Assembly: GCF_007671685.1 (NCBI RefSeq)
Contig: NZ_VCNL01000011.1
Coordinates: 1-32,549 of the forward strand
Length of the DNA stretch: 32,549 nt
Reading direction: 5' to 3'
Origin: Halorubrum salsamenti
Lineage (GTDB): Archaea; Halobacteriota; Halobacteria; Halobacteriales; Haloferacaceae
Shown here: piece after piece, positions 13,943-22,390 of the stretch
Numbering within the stretch: the first letter of the stretch is position 1
How the letters are laid out: each line of letters starts with the position of its first letter
Notes under the pieces: model-generated
What the model saw: the letters and a program-made list of their open reading frames with translations, nothing else
Databases searched by the model: none
What the model was told of the DNA's origin: nothing
Program-made: the position numbers and the translations under genes

Positions 13943-15109
13943 ATGGAATGGATACGGAAACTCCGGAACTCGCCAGCAACAGCCGTGATTTTCGCGAGTA
14001 CGCTCGTCGCTGTCATGGGTGTCTCACTCATCAGCCCTGTACTCCCAGCGGTCCAGGAGGCATGGAACATTTCGGAGGCACAGGCCAGCCTCTTGCTGTC
14101 GGCGTTCACGCTCCCCGGGATCTTTCTCACTCTCCCGATTGGACTGCTAACTGACCGCATCGGTCGAAAACCGATTCTAATCCCGGCGCTTATTGTCTTC
14201 GGACTCAGTGGGGGCGGTATCATCTTCATTTCCGACTTCACCCTGATCTTGGTCCTGCGAGCCATCCAAGGGGCGGCGAGTAGTGCGATTGCGATGCTCA
14301 CGGTCACGCTCCTCGGCGACCTCTATTCCGGTGAACAACGACGAGTGCTAATTGGGACCAACGCGGCGATTCTCGCGGTGGGTGCTGCTGGCTATCCGTT
14401 ACTCGGCGGTGCGCTGGCGACAGTCGCTTGGTCGGCTCCCTTCGCGTGTTTTCTCCTCGCGCTGCTCGTCGCTGTACCCGGCATAACCTTGCTCGAGGAG
14501 CCACAGCGCGACGAGAACAATACGAATTCGAGTATCCGTGCATTCCTCACCGGACCCACATCGATGACCCCCTTCGTCGTGCTCTATCTCGCTATCTTCG
14601 GTATTTTCGTCATCCTCTACGGCGCGCAACTCACCGCCGTTCCATTCCTGCTCGCCAACGAATATCACCTCTCATCAGCGAGTATCGGCCTTCTCGTGGG
14701 ATTACCCGCGGTTACGATGGGAGCGACAGCAATGCAAGGTGATCGCGTGCTTCGGTCGCTCACGAGCTTCCAATCGATCGCGCTCGGATTCGTGAGTTAC
14801 GGGATCGGACTCGTCGGCGTCGCCGTCGCAGACTCTATATACGTAGTTGCTGGTGCACTCCTTCTATTCGGACTTGGTCAAGGACTTGCAGAGCCGATTA
14901 CGGATACGGCACTCAACGAACGAGCACCGGACGAATTCCGCGGGAGCATTATGAGTATTCGGACAAGTGTTCTCAGACTCGGCACGACGGTCGGTCCGCC
15001 GCTTAGTGTCGGGGCTGCAGCACTGTTCGGCTATCGTCAAACCCTGTTAGTGTCTGGTGCCGCTGCCTTCTTGATCGGAGTAACGTGGTTTACGGTGAGA
15101 CGTCAGTGA
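13943..15109 (+). CDS. MFS transporter
   Basis: A 388-residue major facilitator with about 12 helices. The signature after the second helix, GLLTDRIGRKP, is a clear MFS motif A. The N-terminal half (SPVLPAVQEAWNISEAQASLLLSAF) resembles the drug/proton antiporter (Bcr/EmrD-like) group. An earlier ATG at 13844 would add a 33-residue charged extension; the ATG at 13943 fits the family better. The substrate is unknown. The gene stands alone between a decayed gene and the hemD-like pseudogene, which it meets head to head. Confidence 0.85.
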   Translation: MEWIRKLRNSPATAVIFASTLVAVMGVSLISPVLPAVQEAWNISEAQASLLLSAFTLPGIFLTLPIGLLTDRIGRKPILIPALIVFGLSGGGIIFISDFTLILVLRAIQGAASSAIAMLTVTLLGDLYSGEQRRVLIGTNAAILAVGAAGYPLLGGALATVAWSAPFACFLLALLVAVPGITLLEEPQRDENNTNSSIRAFLTGPTSMTPFVVLYLAIFGIFVILYGAQLTAVPFLLANEYHLSSASIGLLVGLPAVTMGATAMQGDRVLRSLTSFQSIALGFVSYGIGLVGVAVADSIYVVAGALLLFGLGQGLAEPITDTALNERAPDEFRGSIMSIRTSVLRLGTTVGPPLSVGAAALFGYRQTLLVSGAAAFLIGVTWFTVRRQ

Positions 15110-15148
15110 ACACTCAAAGTCAGCTAACAGATTGGAGACGGAATGTGT

Positions 15149-15886
15149 TCATTGGTGGGTATCCAGAATTCGACGTACGGTGACCTCGGCAAGCTGTGTG
15201 AACCCCACTGTATCCGGCATAACATCAACAGCGATCCCATGCTTGTCGACAGCACGTTTTGTTGTGCTCCTATCGCTCCAACAATCGTCTCCTCTAGCTC
15301 GCGTTGGAGTGCAGCGACAGCGTCACGTTCAGTCGCAATTTGAACGAAGTGCTCTATCGTCTTTGGCGAGGTGAACAGTATACCGTCCAGCTTACCGTCT
15401 ACCGCAAGTGAAACCGACTGTCCCGCAGTCTCCGGTCGTTTCAGGCGATATAAGGCTGTTTCGCTGACAATTCCACCAGCTGCTTCCAGTCCTTCAACAA
15501 GTACTTCGCTGCCGTGTGCACTCCGAGCAAGTTCAACGGTTTGGCCCTCGACTTCAGTAGATAACTCGTCGACGAGTCCTGTGGATGTGAACGTCGATGG
15601 AACGATATCGACTGAATAGCCCCGATTGCATAATGCGGTTGCAGTCTGATCTCCGACAGCACAAACAGTGGTGCCTCGTTGTTTCCATCCCGCTGTCGCA
15701 GCTAGATCGACACCGGTCTCGCTTGTGAAGATACAGTAGTCCGCATGTTGGGGGAACCTGACCGGTCGGTGTGATTGCCAGCATTGGGTCTGGAATCGGG
15801 GATACATCGAGTGACTGGAGATACTCGACCGCCTCAACGATACGGCTGTCGTCGGGTCGGAGAACAGCCACCGTCGGCTGGGACAT
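15149..15886 (-). pseudogene. hemD: Uroporphyrinogen-III synthase (HemD-like) with two compensating frameshifts
   Basis: HemD closes hydroxymethylbilane to uroporphyrinogen III, the precursor of heme, siroheme and cobalamin. The N-terminal part (MSQPTVAVLRPDDSRIVEAV) and the C-terminal part (RAVDKHGIAVDVMPDTVGFT… ending at 15149) are in the same frame. The middle (ADYCIFTSETGVDLAA through LEETIVGAIG) is in another frame. The first shift is at a run of five G (15750-15754). The second lies near 15250-15275, by a run of T. Total length, 738 bp, is an exact multiple of three, equal to 246 codons including stop. Two opposite indels therefore broke the middle 160 residues. Either this is a decaying paralog, or both shifts are homopolymer sequencing errors. 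Confidence 0.72.
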
Positions 15887-15977
15887 ATTGAACAGTTAGC
15901 TGATGCTGGACTTGTGTGTATCGAGAATCGGCGACCCGTCTCGAACGATTCAAACCGGCATCCTGCTAATTGCCGGT

Positions 15978-16952
15978 ATGGACGAGGAGTCTCACGACCA
16001 CGTTGTTCCGGGAAGTGCTGAAGAGTTGACCACGCCAGACGTGCAGGGCTACGACTTCCGTGGCGAATTCGATTTTCAGGAGATGCTGGAAGCGTATGCA
16101 ACGACGGGCTTTCAGGCGACGCAACTCGCAGAGGCCATCGACATCGCCGAGCAAATGCAAGACGCCGATGCCACGATCTATCTCACATGCACGTCGAATA
16201 TCATTTCGTCGGGATTGCGTGAAGTCGTCGCCTACCTCGTTCGTGAAGGGTACGTCGACGTGCTTATCACGACCGCGGGATCGCTGGCGGAGGATGTTAT
16301 CAAAACGGCGAAGCCGTTCAAAATGGGAGAGTGGGATGCGGATGAAGCAGTTCTCCGGGAACAGGGAATCAACCGTCTTGGGAATCTGTTCGTCCCTTCC
16401 AACCGTTACGTTTGGTTGGAGGAGTACCTATACGACTTCTTCGAGGAGTTCTTCGCTGAGGAAAAGGTTCGGACGCCGACATCGTTTGCCCGAGAGTTAG
16501 GGGAGACACTCGACGATCAGGATTCGGTTCTGAAACAAGCAGCGGACAATGATGTTCCCGTCTACTGTCCGGCACTGACGGATTCCGAGGTTGGGAATTT
16601 TCTCTACTATTACCGACAGGGGTACGATTCGGAGGTCGGAATCGAGATTCTCGACGATTACGACTCGCTCATTGAGGACGGAATGCTCGCCGATACGACG
16701 GGTCTGATCGCAGTTGGAGGTGGCGTGCCGAAACACCACGCGATTATGACGAACTTGTTCCGCGGTGGGGCCGATTACGTCGTCTATATCTCGACCGGTA
16801 TGGAAGGGGATGGGTCACTCTCTGGCGCACCCCCGAACGAGGCAGTATCGTGGGGGAAGATCAAAGATGATGACCGGACAAATTATACGCAGGTCGAAGC
16901 AGAGGCGACGCTCGTCTTCCCACTGCTCGTGGCGGGTGCTTTCAGCGAGTAG
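15978..16952 (+). CDS. Deoxyhypusine synthase family protein
   Basis: A 324-residue deoxyhypusine synthase, which transfers an aminobutyl group from spermidine (or a related amine) to a lysine of initiation factor aIF5A. The NAD-binding block LTCTSNIISSGLREVVAYLV and TTAGSLAEDVIKT are present, and the catalytic lysine K294 lies in the canonical EAVSWGKI. The VFPLLVAG end is also conserved. The start at 15978 (MDEESHDHVV) is preferred over 15903, which would add a non-acidic tail. It begins 91 nt from the divergent hemD-like gene. Whether it is the housekeeping copy or a paralog cannot be told. Confidence 0.9.
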   Translation: MDEESHDHVVPGSAEELTTPDVQGYDFRGEFDFQEMLEAYATTGFQATQLAEAIDIAEQMQDADATIYLTCTSNIISSGLREVVAYLVREGYVDVLITTAGSLAEDVIKTAKPFKMGEWDADEAVLREQGINRLGNLFVPSNRYVWLEEYLYDFFEEFFAEEKVRTPTSFARELGETLDDQDSVLKQAADNDVPVYCPALTDSEVGNFLYYYRQGYDSEVGIEILDDYDSLIEDGMLADTTGLIAVGGGVPKHHAIMTNLFRGGADYVVYISTGMEGDGSLSGAPPNEAVSWGKIKDDDRTNYTQVEAEATLVFPLLVAGAFSE

Positions 16953-17120
16953 AGATGATACACCCGAACATGAACCACGCAGCCGGCTTGTTGCGTGATC
17001 AGTCACGAGACGGATGGGACTTACCAGTATCCTGTACAGTGAACCGACCGGCCATCGGTAGCAAGCCCCTGTGTCTGGATCCACTTGAGCAGTTCTTGAG
17101 AACAATATAATAAGGTGGTG

Positions 17121-17238
17121 GTGCGCCTGTAGGCCGAGCGTCTAACGTGTTTGATACTTGTGCGGCGCTGAATCCTTCCCTACTCGCTCGCTCCACTTGC
17201 TCGTTGAGGAAGGGGCCTTAGCGCCTCAATTCAAGTAA
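17121..17238 (-). mobile_element. Orphan IS200/IS605 right end with tnpB 3' tail, copy B
   Basis: This minus-strand segment matches copy A (5192-5310) over its whole length of about 118 bp, including TTGAATTGAG, CGCTAAGGCCCC, CCTCAACGAGC, GAGCGAGTAGGGA and CAGCGCCGCAC. It encodes the end of a TnpB protein with its stop (17180-17182) and the downstream end sequence. No tnpB body is attached. In an intact element this part would specify the scaffold of the guide RNA. The rest of 16953-17273 shows no gene. Confidence 0.6.
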
Positions 17239-17273
17239 CCAATTTCTTCCGTATTTCAAACTATTTATTGTTT

Positions 17274-17687
17274 TTATAGAAGATTACTTACTATCTCAGT
17301 GAAATATGCTTGGACGGCTCCGAATGTGACTCGCATGGTAGCGGCCCCAAATCCAAGAGCGATGAAACTCACCACGACAACGAGATCAGCCTTCGAATCG
17401 TTGGGACTAAGCAAGAGCGTGAGCGCCACAAGCGTCCCCGACATCGTACTGATGAAGAGCCCTGTTAGAAATGACAAACTCGTGAAAAATGGATCAGTGA
17501 AACCCATAACGGAGTACGTTGGTTCATAGATTCCGACGTAAGATAAACTGAAGCCGATGACGACGTATCCGATAAAGCAGATAGTGATGAGGATAGTCCC
17601 GGGGCTAACGAGTTGATACAGTCCAAACAGTCCCCGTTCAAACGGGGTAGTTGGCTGTCGGATCCGTCTGAGTGGGCGATAGTCCAT
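17274..17687 (-). CDS. Small multipass membrane protein downstream of gdh
   Basis: A 137-residue protein with four predicted membrane segments: LVSPGTILITICFIGYVVIG near residue 24, a second near 62, a third near 78 and a fourth near 102. I do not recognise the family. The ATG at 17687 is 4 nt past the stop of the glutamate dehydrogenase gene, so the two are in one operon and probably coupled. The longer frame that opens at 17774 overlaps the gdh 3' end and is unlikely. A role in transport or sensing of ammonium, glutamate or related solutes is only a guess. Confidence 0.65.
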   Translation of the reverse strand: MDYRPLRRIRQPTTPFERGLFGLYQLVSPGTILITICFIGYVVIGFSLSYVGIYEPTYSVMGFTDPFFTSLSFLTGLFISTMSGTLVALTLLLSPNDSKADLVVVVSFIALGFGAATMRVTFGAVQAYFTEIVSNLL

Positions 17688-17691
17688 CTCC

Positions 17692-18993
17692 CTACGGCCA
17701 GAGCCCCCGTACCTCGTGGGATTCAGCGATCCGTGAGAGCGCAACAATATAGGCTGCATCACGCCACGTGACATCGCGGTGCTCGTATTCGTCTGTGACT
17801 GCCTGCCAAGCGGCTTGCATCTCCGTTTCGAGTTCGTCGTTCACCCGTTCGAGCGACCACGATCGGCGATTGATATCCTGGAGCCACTCGAAGTAGCTCA
17901 CCGTGACTCCGCCAGCATTAGCGAGAATATCGGGGATAACTGCAATGTCTCGCTCTGCGAGAATCGCACTCGCCGTCGAAGTGGTGGGACCGTTTGCGCC
18001 TTCAACGACGAGGTCAGCGGCGATCGCACTCGCATTTGCTTCGGTGATCACGTTTCCGAGAGCGGCAGGGATGAGTACGTCAACATCGAGTGTGAGCAAC
18101 TCATCGTTTGAGATCACGTCGTCTGCGTATTTCGTGACGGCTTCAGGCTCCTCGTCGTGTGACGGGACGGTCGCCGTCTCGATCCCGTCTGGGTCGTACA
18201 TTGCGCCGTTCACGTCACTGATTGCGACGACCATTGCTCCCCACTCATCAAGCAGCCGGGCGGCGTTCGCACCGACACTCCCGTAGCCCTGGATTGCGAC
18301 CGTTGTTCCCTCGAGATCGCTCCCATAATATTCGCAGGCCTGCTTGGTGATGATCGCGACACTCCGTCCAGGCGCTTCCTCACGACCTTCACTCCCCCCG
18401 ATGACTGGTGGCTTCCCGGTGACGACTCCCGGTATCGTTTCACCTTCCTGCATCGAGTACGCGTCCATCAGCCACGCCATCGTCTGTGGATCAGTACCCA
18501 TATCCGGCGCGGGAATATCGCGATTCGGTCCGATAACATCGCGAATTTCCTGGGCAAACCGACGAGTGAGTCGCTCTTTTTCTCCCGAACTCAACTCTTT
18601 CGGGTTGACTGCGACGCCACCCTTGGCACCCCCGAACGGGAGATCCATAACAGCGCACTTCCAGGTCATCCACATGCCGAGTCCGACACACTCGTCTCTA
18701 CTCACCTCGGGGTGATACCGGAGCCCTCCTTTAAACGGGCCTCTGACACTGTCGTGTTGAGCTCGGTAGCCGGTGAACACATCGACCGTACCGTCATCGC
18801 GTTCGACTGGGACTGTTACTTCGTGGACTTTCTTCGGATATCTGAGCCGTTCGACGATACTGGGGTCGATATCCAAGTGACTGGCAGCATGATCCAACTG
18901 ACGGCGGGCGGTCTCGAGTGCCGACTCAGGCTCGATTGGTTCTGCCGCCTCGTCGTCCGATCCGTTGTGGGTGCTCTCAGATTTTGATGCCAT
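17692..18993 (-). CDS. gdh: Glutamate dehydrogenase (Glu/Leu/Phe/Val family)
   Basis: A 433-residue NAD(P)-dependent dehydrogenase that interconverts glutamate with 2-oxoglutarate and ammonia. The substrate lysines are K88 (PFKGGLRY), K112 (TWKCA) and K124 (GGAKGG). The catalytic aspartate is D164 (PAPDMGT), and the nucleotide motif GYGSVG lies at 236-241. Length and domain order are normal. The acidic N-terminal tail (residues 1-25) is a halophile feature. Haloarchaea often carry several copies with different coenzyme preference; which one this is cannot be told. It sits between a tiny zinc-ribbon gene ending 3 nt upstream and a membrane-protein gene. Confidence 0.93.
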   Translation of the reverse strand: MASKSESTHNGSDDEAAEPIEPESALETARRQLDHAASHLDIDPSIVERLRYPKKVHEVTVPVERDDGTVDVFTGYRAQHDSVRGPFKGGLRYHPEVSRDECVGLGMWMTWKCAVMDLPFGGAKGGVAVNPKELSSGEKERLTRRFAQEIRDVIGPNRDIPAPDMGTDPQTMAWLMDAYSMQEGETIPGVVTGKPPVIGGSEGREEAPGRSVAIITKQACEYYGSDLEGTTVAIQGYGSVGANAARLLDEWGAMVVAISDVNGAMYDPDGIETATVPSHDEEPEAVTKYADDVISNDELLTLDVDVLIPAALGNVITEANASAIAADLVVEGANGPTTSTASAILAERDIAVIPDILANAGGVTVSYFEWLQDINRRSWSLERVNDELETEMQAAWQAVTDEYEHRDVTWRDAAYIVALSRIAESHEVRGLWP

Positions 18994-18995
18994 AA

Positions 18996-19139
18996 TTATT
19001 CAAGTGACATTCGCCGGTTTCGCATCGGGCCGCCACAGTCGGGACATTGGCCTGGGCTGTCTTCTGCGATGATGATGCTGCCACACTCGAAGCACTCGTA
19101 CGGGGTTTTTTCGTCTGATTCAGGGTCGACATCTATCAT
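18996..19139 (-). CDS. Rubrerythrin-like zinc-ribbon protein (47 aa)
   Basis: A 47-residue protein with two knuckles, CFECG (C16, C19) and CPDCGGP (C32, C35). This is the rubredoxin/rubrerythrin-like zinc ribbon common in small haloarchaeal proteins. Its stop ends 2 nt before the ATG of the glutamate dehydrogenase gene, so both lie on one transcript. It could act as a regulator or small partner of the dehydrogenase. The family's function is unknown to me. Confidence 0.65.
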   Translation of the reverse strand: MIDVDPESDEKTPYECFECGSIIIAEDSPGQCPDCGGPMRNRRMSLE

Positions 19140-19248
19140 AGTGGGTTCACGAGTGCCAGCCGGTAATATAGGGCACTCTATGTACGTGTAATAAGTGTAT
19201 AAGGGAATATTCAGCTGTTAACCACCAAACACCCTCTGAAATTTGGAG

Positions 19249-22131
19249 TTAGTTATTGAACTCTTCGATTCCCGAAATTGAGATATTGTGCTCCTCGAAG
19301 AGCGTTTCGAACAGTTTGCGCTGGACAGTCCGAGAGTGTTTATAAAATGCTGGAGGGGAGATTCCGAGTGTCTCCGCAACATCTTCGCCTGTGTTCTCGC
19401 GTGGTGACTCGAAGAACCCGCTGTAGTATGCCGTCTGGATCACCTCGAGTTGCCGTGAGGTCAGTTTCTCGAGGAACTTCGAGTACAAGTCGCGTTCCAT
19501 GGACTGATCCAGCGTCTGCTTCGAACGGAGTTCGACGGTGGAGAACGTCTCTCGGACGAGTTGGGTGATGGTCCGGACATCGATACTGTCCGGAATATCG
19601 ATGACGAGGCTTGTGGATGTCGGGTCGGCGGTTGCCTCGTGGAAGACAGCACCATGATCGGCCAGCTCGAGAGCGAGAAACGGTTGGGTAAGCCGCAACC
19701 GGAGCACACTCCCCTCACCATCCGTACTAATCTGTTGTACGTCGTCAATCCCGACCAACTGCGAGGCGGCGTCTACAACGTCAGTTACTGCTCCGTCGTC
19801 GACAGTCACAAACACGTAACTTCCCTCTGTGGATTGTTGGACTCCACCTCGATACGAGAGTGTACACGCTGCGTCTCGAGCGAGCCGTGAAAGGATAAAC
19901 GCAGGATCATCGATGCCGAATTCGACCCGCGTCACCGATGTCGTGAGCAGTGCATTCTTTCGTTCAATAGCACTGAGCGCAGACGCGATAGTTTCGCCGA
20001 GTTCAGCGAGGACAGCCTTCGTCGTGTCGTCGAACGCGTCCTGGGTCGGTGCGTAGACAGTCAACACGCCGTGCGTAAGGTCGTTGTACACGAGAGGGAT
20101 GCTCAATACAGAGAGGTAGTCACGAGCCAGTGCGGCCTTCCGCCACGGCTCGTCGCGGAGACCAGCGGCGACGTTCGTCACTATCGTCACGTCGCCAGTG
20201 GCCGCGGTTTGCCCGGCTGGCTCCCCAGCTGATGCGTCGATAGCGAATGCTTGGCTATCCAGATATCCCTGTTCGCTGCCTGCCCAAGCCCGTGGTTCGA
20301 CGGAGTCAGTTATCCGGTCAATCGTCCCGATCCAGGCGAATTGGAATCGGTTCTCGCCGGTCAACAGCTCACAGACAGTATGGTCGATTTCCTCCCGTGT
20401 TTCCGCTTGCACGAGAGCTTGATCGATCTCCCGGATTGTCTCGTTGATCCGATTCAGCTCGGTCAGCTGTTCGTTTTGTTCCTGTAGTGTGCGATCTTGC
20501 TTTCGAAGTCGGGACTCGCGTGTGACGCGGTCAAGGGCTGCCTCGGCGGTTGCAGCGAGAAGATCAGCCAGTTCCCGGGTTACGTCGTCGAAGACGCCGA
20601 CTCGGTCCGAGCCAGCGACGAACACGCCGTGGTTACCGAGTGGAATGTAGGCTGTACTGCGGAGGTCAGTCACCCGGTTTTCGAGCCGGTCTGCCTCATG
20701 AACATCGTCAAAAAACAGCGCTTCGTCCTCGACGAAACTGTAACCCGGAAGTGTTTCGCCGTCGGCGTGTACGGTGGGGAGCGGACCGTTGAGTTCTTTC
20801 ATCGTCGCCGAGTGCGCTGTGGGTCGAAGCTCGTTGGCATCAGCATCAAAGAGATAGAACGCACTTGCATCCAGATCGAGGACGACAGGTGTGTCGTCGA
20901 CGACATGCTGGGCGATTTCCTGATGCGTTTCGGCGTACAGAAAATCACGGGCGGTCTCTTGGAGGGTCGCAAGCGCCTCCTCGCGTTGCTTACGTTTCGT
21001 GATATCCCGACAGCTGAAGAGAAGCGTCCCGTCTTGAATCGAGACCTCGCGAACGTTGATCAGAAGCGTGTGCTCACGACCCGCTTTGTCCGTCGCGGTC
21101 GTCTCGATGTTCTTAAGCACGCCGTCTTCTGTGAGCTCCTCACAGTCGAAGAGGTCCGTACCGAGGAGGTTGTCGATCGTCCCTTGCTCGTGAATCTCGT
21201 CGGCCGTGTAGCCGAAGATGAAGTGGACGTTGGGACAAACATAGGTGTACTCGCCGGCCTCGTTCGTGATGAGGACGGTATCGGTCATGTTGTTGAGCGT
21301 GACGCGGTGGAGCTCCTCTGATTGTCGGAGGTCGCGTTCGAGATCGACGCGCTCGGTGATGTCTACGCCCTCAACGACGATTGAAACGAGATCTCCACGC
21401 TCGTTCTCGACTGGACGCACGGAGAGATCGATGACGCGTGGATCCTCGACGTGTGGCGGCTGTGTGACGACCGCGTTGCCGAATCTCCCATCGAACGCGT
21501 TCTCCACGATTTGTTGTACGTCCGTGCTCTTCGTACCGGTCTTTGCCCACCACGGAAGCGTCCAGAACGGTTCACCGACGATCGTTTCAACATCCACATC
21601 GCTCATTTCCCGTGCTGTCTTGTTCACACGCGCAAGTGAGCCAGCAGGATCGAGCACCCACGTCGCGGTCCGCGAATCGTTGAATATGGCGTCGAACTGT
21701 CTGGCCCGGTCCCATCGCGTGGCTGTCCGCCGTGCGGATCGGACGGCACGCTCGGTTCGTTCGATGAGTTCGTCGGTCATCTCTTCTACCGGCTCCGTGA
21801 GCACGATGTAATCCGTGACACCAGCCTTGATAGCGTCGCTGGCAATAGCTTCGCTCCCAGCGGCGGTACAAAGTACGACCGGGAGCGTCGTGGTTTCGGT
21901 GCGGATCTCCTTGAGGAGTTCCAGCCCTGTTGCCCCTTCGAGCGTGTCTCCGGTGATGAGACAGTCAATGGTCCGATTTCGGACTATATCACTCGCTTCC
22001 GCCTTGGTTCCAACTGTATGTACAGTCGCGTCAGTCCGTGTCTCAAGCGTAACAGCGAATTGCGTGAGCCAGTTATTTGTTCCGACGAGTAGTACCGTCG
22101 ACGAATTGAGGACTAATTGAGAAGCGACCAT
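19249..22131 (-). CDS. Bat-like multidomain sensor and HTH-10 regulator
   Basis: A 960-residue cytoplasmic regulator. In order I see a receiver-like domain (residues 10-125, with the acceptor-like Asp in LITGDTLEG), two PAS domains (about 140-270 and 275-395, the second ending CRDITKRKQREE), two GAF domains (about 400-545 and 575-730), a bacterio-opsin-activator domain (735-890) and a C-terminal HTH-10 domain (LTSRQLEVIQTAYYSGFFE). There is no histidine-kinase domain, so it is a one-protein sensor-activator of the Bat type. The start at 22131 (MVASQLVLN) is preferred; 22191 would add 20 basic residues. The signal is unknown. It is divergent from an MFS transporter that may be its target. Confidence 0.9.
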   Translation of the reverse strand: MVASQLVLNSSTVLLVGTNNWLTQFAVTLETRTDATVHTVGTKAEASDIVRNRTIDCLITGDTLEGATGLELLKEIRTETTTLPVVLCTAAGSEAIASDAIKAGVTDYIVLTEPVEEMTDELIERTERAVRSARRTATRWDRARQFDAIFNDSRTATWVLDPAGSLARVNKTAREMSDVDVETIVGEPFWTLPWWAKTGTKSTDVQQIVENAFDGRFGNAVVTQPPHVEDPRVIDLSVRPVENERGDLVSIVVEGVDITERVDLERDLRQSEELHRVTLNNMTDTVLITNEAGEYTYVCPNVHFIFGYTADEIHEQGTIDNLLGTDLFDCEELTEDGVLKNIETTATDKAGREHTLLINVREVSIQDGTLLFSCRDITKRKQREEALATLQETARDFLYAETHQEIAQHVVDDTPVVLDLDASAFYLFDADANELRPTAHSATMKELNGPLPTVHADGETLPGYSFVEDEALFFDDVHEADRLENRVTDLRSTAYIPLGNHGVFVAGSDRVGVFDDVTRELADLLAATAEAALDRVTRESRLRKQDRTLQEQNEQLTELNRINETIREIDQALVQAETREEIDHTVCELLTGENRFQFAWIGTIDRITDSVEPRAWAGSEQGYLDSQAFAIDASAGEPAGQTAATGDVTIVTNVAAGLRDEPWRKAALARDYLSVLSIPLVYNDLTHGVLTVYAPTQDAFDDTTKAVLAELGETIASALSAIERKNALLTTSVTRVEFGIDDPAFILSRLARDAACTLSYRGGVQQSTEGSYVFVTVDDGAVTDVVDAASQLVGIDDVQQISTDGEGSVLRLRLTQPFLALELADHGAVFHEATADPTSTSLVIDIPDSIDVRTITQLVRETFSTVELRSKQTLDQSMERDLYSKFLEKLTSRQLEVIQTAYYSGFFESPRENTGEDVAETLGISPPAFYKHSRTVQRKLFETLFEEHNISISGIEEFNN

Positions 22132-22199
22132 TATTCGATCAGTTGAATACAGGGAACGCTTCCCTCGAGCCCGGTTCGAATTCGTCCCCAATTCTGCTG

Positions 22200-22213
22200 C
22201 TGGCCTAGGCCAG
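22200..22213. promoter_or_regulatory. Perfect palindrome CTGGCCTAGGCCAG
   Basis: A 14-bp perfect inverted repeat 69 nt upstream of the Bat-like gene, in the divergent region shared with the MFS transporter at 22391. It is a plausible dimeric operator. The sequence matches no site I know. Confidence 0.4.
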
Positions 22214-22235
22214 AATGAATGTACATTGGTGGTTA

Positions 22236-22276
22236 ACCATCTAACAGTAAGAGAATAAAAGGATTTACCATCTAAC
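22236..22276. promoter_or_regulatory. Direct repeat ACCATCTAAC, two copies
   Basis: ACCATCTAAC occurs at 22236-22245 and at 22267-22276, 31 bp apart from start to start, or about three helical turns. A regulator could therefore bind the same face of DNA twice. Both copies lie between the Bat-like gene and the MFS transporter, with AT-rich sequence between them. Confidence 0.4.
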
Positions 22277-22390
22277 CCTTAAAGGTATGCGGAGAGATAC
22301 ATAACATGGATACACTATCGTCAGAATTCGTTACAGGCACCTGTCGATACCCGATTTCCGTGGTTCACCGTCCGTCCACATTCTCGAGTA

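Noticed and set aside
15124..16101. A 325-residue minus-strand protein covering the hemD region
   Set aside because: Only the middle is HemD-like. Its N terminus runs antisense through the start of the deoxyhypusine synthase gene, and its C terminus departs from the family where the second frameshift occurs.
16972..16980. CGAACATGAACC near 16971 as a fifth regulatory palindrome
   Set aside because: Only the left half matches, and it is not followed by a gene in the right direction.
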